The position numbers and the translations under genes were made by a program. The notes below the pieces were generated by a model. It did no database searches and had not been told where the DNA came from. It worked only from the letters and a program-made list of their open reading frames with translations. Shown here piece by piece: positions 56,903-64,000 of a DNA stretch of 64,000 nt. The stretch covers positions 2,914,001 through 2,978,000 of the forward strand of contig JAPNXP010000005.1 in the NCBI GenBank assembly GCA_028753945.1, written 5' to 3'. This stretch comes from Hexactinellida sp. DTS-2022. Taxonomy: Eukaryota > Porifera > Hexactinellida. Each line of letters begins with the position of its first letter. Within the stretch, counting starts at the first letter, position 1.

Positions 56903-57983
56903 GTTGCGTGGGATTTTGACCCGCAAGTCGGAATTGTATTTTTGGATTATAATATTTCATTCTTAGTCCACTCCACTATTCTTCAGTATAAATACAACAC
57001 TATCAATACTATATTTCGCCACTAACATTTCTTTCTTTCTAGATTTTCTCAACTATCTATACTTACTTTCAACATTTGACGTTTTTGAGATCATGGTGCT
57101 ACTGAGTACGAACAGATCCGTGACTACCCTCCAGTAAACTAAATCCTGATGAAATTCAATCTGATCGGTGTCAAAAGAAGAATTTTGTCAGGAAGTGTAA
57201 GAGTGTATCGGTACAAACTAACAAGCTGATGAAGGTAATTTTCGGAGTCACTCTCGTTAGTAGGAGCAAATTATTCATCAATCTTATTGAATATTAGAAT
57301 ATCAATATGAAAAACCGAGGAATAAAATATGTTGAGATTCCTATGGACACCGAAGTTAATAACATTATCAGTTTCTATCACGATGTCACTCATCCCGGAA
57401 TCAACACAACAATAGACTGTATTCGTACCAATTACGACTGGATAAGAATCCACGAAAATGTTTCAGAATATGTAAGTTTATCATCATTATCTAAACTGTC
57501 CCTTACGATATCTAATCAACATAATTATTAGGTCCGAACTTGACACGTATATGCCAAACAAGTGCTGTTCTACTTCCTCAACCCCAGCGATAACTGCAAC
57601 CCATTCCACCTCCCCAACAACCATTGTATCACTGTGGAATCGATCTAATTTGCAATATGACACCAACCTCTTTTGGATTCCAACACATCCTGGTAATGGT
57701 CTGCTACTTGAGTAAGTTTGTAATTGCACGGCAAATCAAAACTAAAACGATATCCGAGATTCTAGAACGCCTCAAAGATATTTACCTAATATTTCGTGTA
57801 CCTAAAGTTATCCAGAGTGACCAAGGATATGAATTTTCCAGCAAAGTAAGTTATTAATAAAACTAACAAATTCTTAAGTGAATTTCACGATTTAATTAAT
57901 TTGGCTAATCTAGCTATTAACTACTACTATATGAATGTTCTAATGTTCTGCAAATCTGTATATTAAAAGCGGAATTGTTGTGG

Positions 57984-58086
<103 letters not shown>

Positions 58087-58199
58087 TTTGTCCAGAATTA
58101 ATAGGAAAGACTACGAGTCCTAGAAAGCTGAAAATTGGCATGCAGGGGTAATTTTACACGCTGACAACGATCTATTGGTTTTCTAAGCGAAATAACGGG

Positions 58200-58650
58200 A
58201 TTATGACGTCATAAACGCACATATTTGGGAATAACTCTTTCAGTTTTTATTCGATTCGCCCACAATTTGAGATGACAACACAGCATACAATGAGACACAC
58301 GCATACCAATTTATGGGAATGTGACGTCCCGTGGGAACTAATTTGGATTCAGCTCTTACACTTTTGGTTCAATCGACAAATAATTTTGTCACATTATAAA
58401 ACAGAATGTATTGCATGTCTCTAGAAATTTTCATAATTTTCGCATTTAATCTGAGCCAGGCAATAACAAAAATGTAACCTCCAATTGCTGCATCATGCAT
58501 ATATTGAGGTTTATGATTTAATCTTCACCTACAATATTTCCGAAATTGCATACTTGATTAATCCAGTTTGGCTTTTATCAGTTTATTTCTATTCTTGATG
58601 TATTTAGCTTGCGTCAATGACATAAGTATGCATAATATTACTATAAATCT
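58200..58650 (+). repeat. Dispersed repeat, copy 2 (partner at 46.4 kb)
   Basis: Collinear with 46426-46845 (see there). Here it follows the (TG)n tract and AGACTACGAGTCCTAGAAAG ... TTGGCATGCAGG, so the microsatellite may be the element's 5' boundary. At 46.4 kb the microsatellite is absent. Confidence 0.7.
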
Positions 58651-59299
58651 GATTTGTATGGTTAATTAACAAGAATGCGCTTAGAGTCTCTAATGCATTG
58701 TTTATTTAGTACACCTATATTGGCTTCTATAATAAGACTATCAATGGAACCTAGGATTTCTACCAGAAATGAATTAAGTTAAGTAATCTAGGATTTTGGT
58801 TCTGCCTAACGATGAGATTTATTATGTTAATTATTGCTATCAATTAAATTAAATAGTAATTCACTAACCCAGCTCCTGCAAAATGAATTGTTTATGGTGA
58901 GATGTATAAATGTTTATTACTATTAAATCAAATATTTTGCAACCCTGATTTACCATTATTATGAGAGATTACACCCAGAGTTAGTAAATTACTTTGCAAT
59001 ACAATTTACTGAAATAATTAATTGCGTATAATTTACAAACCACATGTCTCAATTTAATTGAGCTAACAAGCTAACCTTTTAATATAGCTGAACGAGCTAC
59101 GCTTAATTTTAAGAACTATTGAGCTTTTAATTAACTAATAATTAATAACTAATGAGCAATGAGAATAACTTACTCAACATAATTCCCAAACAAATTACAG
59201 TAATCACAACCCAAATGAATTTAGGCACGCGTTATTTTGTAATAGTGTGTAATTCACTAGCCACAGGTGAACTCATTAGTAATATTATAGCTTTTTGGG
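58651..59299. other. Gene-free intronic stretch
   Basis: AT-rich sequence in the expanded intron of element C; short frames only, nothing recognised. Confidence 0.4.
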
Positions 59300-59420
59300 A
59301 AGGGAAAGGCCGCGAAGCGGCCGTTAATTGTATCGCGTAGTGCCTAACACGAACGAACAAAAGTCGCGAAGCGAGTTTTGTGAGAGAGTGATCTGTCGCG
59401 AAGCGACCGAGACCGAAGGG
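59300..59420. repeat. Cluster of GCGAAGC mini-hairpins
   Basis: GGCCGCGAAGCGGCC (59310), AGTCGCGAAGCGAGT (59364) and TGTCGCGAAGCGACC (59393) followed by GAGACCGAAGGGCTCG. GCGAAGC is known to form an unusually stable DNA mini-hairpin. Related single motifs at 47074 (GTCGCGAAGCGTTCC), 52931 (GGAGCGAAGCTCC) and 39391. Confidence 0.8.
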
Positions 59421-59763
59421 CTCGTTGTATTAATTATTCAATTATAATATTACTTGAGCTCATATTTATTCCAAACTAATGTATTATACAGCCGTTTCTA
59501 AATATTAGCCTACTCCTGGTATGATCCAATTCCAGTCCGCCTAGGTGACAAATTAGTGGTTTACGGTAAAGGAGGATAATCAAAATTTTCGCCCTCCTAA
59601 ATAATTTTTTCAAAAATCATACTCCCATTGGAGCGTCTCGCGCTTCAGGATAATTCCTTTTCACAAACACTTGTCTATCGATTAATTAATTTGTAGATTT
59701 ATTGATTTACCCCTACTGTTTTATGATGTACCTTTACCCCTTAATGTTTTATGATGTATCTTA
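59421..59763. other. Spacer
   Basis: AT-rich; nothing recognised apart from a repeated TTTTATGATGTA near 59720 and 59747. Confidence 0.3.
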
Positions 59764-60176
59764 GTGAAGGCAGGGACTTCTTTAATATTGGGACTGTAAA
59801 CTTATTTACGGTAAAATTAGCGTAGACCTATAACATTGTTGTTACTTATTAATATCCCGTAATCCGCTAATGGTAGACACAGGAAATGTATTATTGTCGT
59901 ATAGGAAGTCATATTTTGGGAGTCCAACGGTCACATTGGTTTATCGAAAATATTTGTGGAATGTAAATTATGCGATGTTCACATCTTTCCATATTTGGTA
60001 TTATTGTTAAAATCTCGAGATTAGTTATCTTTATCCATATGAAATTTATTATTGGCGAATGGGATATGGGAATTCATATTTAGGGACTCAGTAGATCACA
60101 TTGATTGACCTAAGGTGTTCCCCTTAGCCTATATCATTATTTTGGCACTCTCCACAAGAGGATTGCCCAGACCATG

Positions 60177-60789
60177 GCCTACTATATTATACGCATACCT
60201 GCCAACCGTACAGGGATTCCCTGTACAGTACAGGGATTTTAACCATTTTGCTGTTCTGTACAGGGAATTATTAGATTTGTGCAGGGAATTATTAGATTTG
60301 TACAGGGATTTTATTTCGGTACAAAATTAATGATTGTAAGTCAATACACCTTAAAAATGTCTTTACTCTCAAAATGTAGCATTTTGTTAAAGTAACAATT
60401 CCTAATCAAGCGTATAGTGTTTGTCTCGCTAATTTAGGGTAATTTCCCAACATGAGCAAGATATAAAATTTCGCGGGTACAGGGATTTTTTCCAATGTAC
60501 AGGGGAAAATTGGAGCTCCGTACAGGGATACGACTCAAATAGGTTGGCAAGTATGTATACGGCTAGATAAGTCAAGCATTTGCCATTTTATTTGATTACG
60601 TCATTGTGGTTAAATCCGATGATAAATCACTCTCAAACGTATTTTAGATGTTTCTGGCGTATTTGAAAACCTAAGTTTAGTTTATTCCATGAAGATAGGT
60701 AATTCATTTACGAGCAATTAGAATGTAAACACCGGCCTGGAAATAAAATGGCAAATACTTGACTTATCTAGCCGTATAATATAGTAGGT
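60177..60789. mobile_element. TIR element inserted in the left arm
   Basis: Ends CCTACTATATTATACGGCTA (interrupted by a MITE) and TAGCCGTATAATATAGTAGG are inverted repeats of about 50 bp, extending to AAGTCAAG.ATTTGCCATTTTATTT. CATG flanks both sides (60173-60176, 60790-60793), a possible 4-bp target duplication. The right arm of the surrounding palindrome lacks it, giving an empty site near GGGGCAATCC (61112). Confidence 0.75.
60194..60555. mobile_element. Complete CCTGCCAACC-family MITE with empty site
   Basis: 362 bp. Ends CATACCTGCCAACC and GGTTGGCAAGTATG. Target duplication TATACG (6 bp, 60188-60193 and 60556-60561); the inverted partner end at 60761-60789 shows the uninterrupted sequence. 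Interior TACAGGGATTCCCTGTACAG and TTGCTGTTCTGTACAGGG. Other members: 34.86, 36.2 and 54.5 kb. Confidence 0.85.
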
Positions 60790-62835
60790 CATGCCCCGAC
60801 CCTGACTTGTAGTTTAGCTAATTCTTACCTATCAGATATCTGTCATTATGTTGTTTATTAAAAATCTTGATTAGTTTCTTTCAAATATATTCCCTTAAAT
60901 TCTGACTAATCCTAATGATTATGATAAATAAATTCAGAGTATGGGATTATGTATGGGATTATTTATTATCTTAATGTATTTATCATAATCATTAGGATTA
61001 GTCAGAATAAAAAGGAATAGATTTGAAAGAAACTTATGAAGATTTTTTAATAAACAACATAATTACACATATCTGATAGGTACGAATTAGCTAAACTACA
61101 AAACAGGGTTGGGGCAATCCTCCTGTGGAGAGTGACAAAATAATAATATAGGCTAAGGGGAACGCCTTAGGTAAATCAATGTGATCTACTGAGTCCCTAA
61201 ATATGAATTCCCATTTCCCATTCGCCAATAATAAATTTCATACGTATAAAACTAACTAATCGCGAGATTTTAACAATATTACCATATATGGAAAAGTGTG
61301 AACATCGCATAATTTACATTCCACAAATATTTTAGATAAACCAATATGACCGTTGGACTCCCAAAATTTGACTTCCCTATACGACAATAATACATTTCCT
61401 GTGTCTAGCATTAGCGGATTAAGGGATATCAATAAGTAACAATACTGTTTTAGGCCTACGCTAATTTTACCGTGAAACGAAGTTTACAGTCCCTATATTA
61501 AAGAAGTCCCTGGTGAAGGTAATTACAGTCTGCACATCTAAGCTTTATATATTAGTCAATGTTTTATCTGATTCTTATCCACATATTAGGAATTTCAAGA
61601 ATTCCACAAGAGATAGATGTTGACCTTAGGAGAACCACTGCCTACCACCCACAGAGCAACGTGTTGTTGAGGCCCATAGTAAAATCATTAAAACGTATGT
61701 TTATTATCATTGCAATTATAAACGACTAGTTGATCAAATTTGACAAAAAAATTGACAAAATAAAATCTCTAATATTATAAAGTACTGATTATTGAACTTG
61801 ATGTATACAGACTAATACAGTATATAATTGAATTGAGTGTTATATTCAATACTCTTCAGGAAATTAGACAGAATGAGAAGCAGTGCAGATATAGAATGGA
61901 CTGAATAACTACAACCAGTTGCATGCACTAGCGGTAAATACCCAGGTGAAACGATCCACAGGACACACTGCGTTCTTTCTGATGTTTGGTAGAGAATATG
62001 ATTCATCTAACCTCCTCAATCTCATAACCTCTACTTCTACTTCGGAACCAAGTCTAAACTCACAAGAAAACATTGAAGATCCCTCAAATCCCGAAATACT
62101 TGAGAATACAACCAATGAAACAGATCCTTATCAACAACCAACAAACGATAATGAATTGATCAAAGTGATAGATGAGAATCGGACTACAGACAGGAAGTTA
62201 GCGAATTGAAGTATCAAATAAGAACAGAAGACTCAGAAAATAATCTTTGACCGCAAAGTAAAAGGAAACAGGTTAGTTATGTAATCATGTTTACATGATT
62301 TACTATTTCTTACATTTGCGTCATTATGTGATATACATTTTTCTTTGATTTTACCTATTGCATTAATATGTTATTGTGGGAATTGGCTAATAGCAATAAT
62401 ATATTGCCAGTAAGCTACTTCGCGTTTAATCAATGCTGATTCCGCCTTATAGTAGCAAATTCGGTGCCAATCTACTGATTACACAATCAGAATTGAAACC
62501 TTCACAAAAATAGTTTAATTGCGACTTGCGACTTAGTATGGTATTATAGTAATTATACACTGTATTGCAAGAAACCTGATAATAATATTCACACTACAAA
62601 TAATACTGCTTACTCCTTACATTCCTCGATCGGAATTTGAAGGGAACCAAATACTTGTACACAACATAAACGACTCCCCGGAACTAAGAATGCAAATAAA
62701 TACTAAGGGCCTTATTTGGTAGAAAAGGTAACGCCAAGCCACATAATTGCACGAAGAATACCACCAGCAAGACAAATAAGATACCAATTTACCTATCTAA
62801 AGTTCATCATGAACGCAAACAATAAATATTTAAGT

Positions 62836-63289
62836 TATTCCTTGGTATTTAAATATTCATTAATTCAGTAATCTATACTGTGTGCTGGAGTAATTTATAT
62901 ACAATTTAAACAAACATGAAAAACGACCTTCAACTTGACATCAACTGACGAAAACGATTCACTTAGTTAAATTAAATTATAACCCTGCTCTATTTGTTAG
63001 CTATATACGTATGTAGTATCTATCAATCATAACATTATGAAATTCAACTGCTTTTATACTATACCGTGAACTACGAAATAAAAGGACATGCCTCTGAATT
63101 AAATAAATGGACCATGGATATGTTAGAAGTGCCAAATAGCGTTCATTCATTTATGTACAATTAATGCTGTTCGAGTATAAGTTTTATAGTAACTGTCCAA
63201 GAAATGGTTTTTCATGAGTTATGAGATCATTTATTAATGAATAATACTCATCAAAACACAAATGCATGAAATTTACAAGTTAAAATTCA
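62836..63289. other. Gene-free stretch
   Basis: AT-rich sequence after the last recognisable exon of element C. Minus-strand frames here (for example FMHLCFDEYYSLI near 63255) might extend the P-like remnant, but I cannot support it. Confidence 0.35.
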
Positions 63290-63725
63290 TTTTTCTATGG
63301 CAAATATGCTATCCATTAAGCTTGCATCACAACCTATATAGTACTTGAATAGATGAGTACTTGTATTTTTAATTTTGCGATTTTCACTGTTTGAATTTGC
63401 AAGTTCTCTGAGTCTTGAGTTAACATTCCTGACTTTATTGGCTAGAATACAGTTTGCTGCAACTGATATTATTGTACGGAGATAGTCCATCCTTGTTGAT
63501 TACAGGGTCCGCAAGTATTTCTCCAGCTGACACATGTGTATCCTCTATGTATGTAATAGCGAGTTGTATTAATATCATTCTTGAAGGTGTGGCCAAAATC
63601 TGCTGCATCAAGTTAAAATCACCTTCTATTGTTATATAGATCTTCAAAACAATAATAATAGCATCTATCACAATATGTGATGGCCATTTGAGGGCACCTC
63701 GATCGATAAGCTGAATGAATTTGTA
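63290..63725 (-). pseudogene. P-element/THAP9-like transposase, C-terminal fragment
   Basis: Two overlapping minus-strand frames. The first reads DTYKFIQLIDRGALKWPSHI then VIDAIIIVLKIYITIEG..., like the [YN]-x-R-G-x-L-x-x-P-S segment in the C-terminal part of P-type transposases. The second (to 63290) continues SVAANCILANKVRNVNSRLR and ends STHLFKYYIGCDASLM.., like the family's last helices. The frame changes near 63470. Homology is moderate; it fits the other P-like pieces at 29.3-30.3 and 40.6-41.0 kb. Confidence 0.45.
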
Positions 63726-63779
63726 AGTATCCTTTTAATCCACAATTTCTAGCTCTTTATCTTGTGTCAGCAAGGACAA

Positions 63780-64000
63780 ACAAGCTTTGCACTTACTAGA
63801 TTGTTTGAAATACGTATGGACTGCTAAGTGTAAATGCATTAGGAGAATTTGAGTGACCATTTATTATTGGCCACTCTTTAAATCATAGATGCTTCAAGAA
63901 TATTCCAACATACCAATTACCTGTGACCTATCGTGCTAACAAGAAAGATTGGATGACTAGTCAGCTATATCACGAGTGGCTAAACGTATTTGACACAAGA
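63780..64000 (+). pseudogene. pogo/Tigger (jerky-type) transposase fragment, runs off the right edge
   Basis: Plus-strand frame with one stop reads GHSLNHRCFKNIPTYQLPVT then YRANKKDWMTSQLYHEWLN and FDTR at the edge. This matches the DDE domain of pogo/Tigger transposases and their jerky/CENP-B-like relatives: G.S..PRCFK, LP..Y..N..AWMT...F..WL..FD. It is the part just before the second catalytic Asp, which would be beyond the window. An in-frame TGA (near 63853) suggests decay. Confidence 0.7.

Larger units (their letters stand above)
59764..61518. repeat. Outer long inverted repeat, triply nested
   Basis: Arms of about 400 bp: 59764-60172 and about 61108-61518, collinear in inverse (AGGGACTTCTTTAATAT, GTAACTTATT, GACCGTTGGACTCCCAAAA, AGTGTGAACATCGCATAATT). 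The arms close on a second palindrome at about 60795-61110 centred near 60953 (TTAGCTAATTC, ACTAATCCTAATGATTATGA). The left arm is interrupted by the TIR element at 60177-60789. Confidence 0.85.

Overview
The window looks like nuclear DNA of an invertebrate animal, or a very close relative of animals: AT-rich, gene-poor and saturated with DNA transposons. The one gene that looks intact and host-encoded is an intronless homologue of SIN1/MAPKAP1, the TORC2 subunit (3933-5369, +). Its start closely resembles the animal protein (MAFWDN, SDDTG), which is my main reason for placing the window in or next to animals. I cannot name the species. No tRNA, rRNA, CRISPR array or prokaryotic-style operon is visible.

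Almost everything else is mobile or repetitive. Coding relics cover many superfamilies. There is a RAG1/Transib-type transposase running off the left edge (1-1668, -), a MULE (7.7-8.6 kb), P-element/THAP9-like pieces (29.3-30.3, 40.6-41.0 and 63.3-63.7 kb), PIF/Harbinger (33.5-34.2 kb), a Mutator-like transposase (36.5-37.4 kb), a PHD-finger ORF (38.1-38.4 kb), and a pogo/Tigger transposase running off the right edge.

The central theme is a set of five elements with a Ty3/gypsy-like integrase but no reverse transcriptase or gag. They fit the Ginger class of DNA transposons. Element A is 20377-24285, D is about 41.9-43.0 kb, O is 43.5-44.9 kb (minus strand), B is 47124-53642 and C is about 57.1-62.8 kb. 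A and B are bounded by TGT...ACA termini and 4-bp target duplications (GTAG and GTGC). A small non-autonomous element inside D has the same termini and a CCGG duplication. A and B carry, after the GPY/F module, a cysteine-protease domain with the layout of ubiquitin-specific proteases. O carries an OTU protease instead. B, C, D and O share intron positions, while A is intronless.

Non-coding mobile DNA is equally rich. Six elements have clean or nearly clean 8-bp target duplications, and three of these are filled with a repeated word. There are several TA-flanked mariner/pogo-type MITEs. An array at 10.8-18.3 kb has 0.85-1.6 kb units that each end in a ~115-nt near-perfect hairpin, with three outlying copies. 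Further structures are a foldback at 56.4-56.9 kb and a triply nested inverted repeat at 59.8-61.5 kb. Coding calls other than SIN1 are pseudogenes or fragments, with frameshifts noted where seen. Exon limits are my predictions from splice-site dinucleotides plus alignment between copies.
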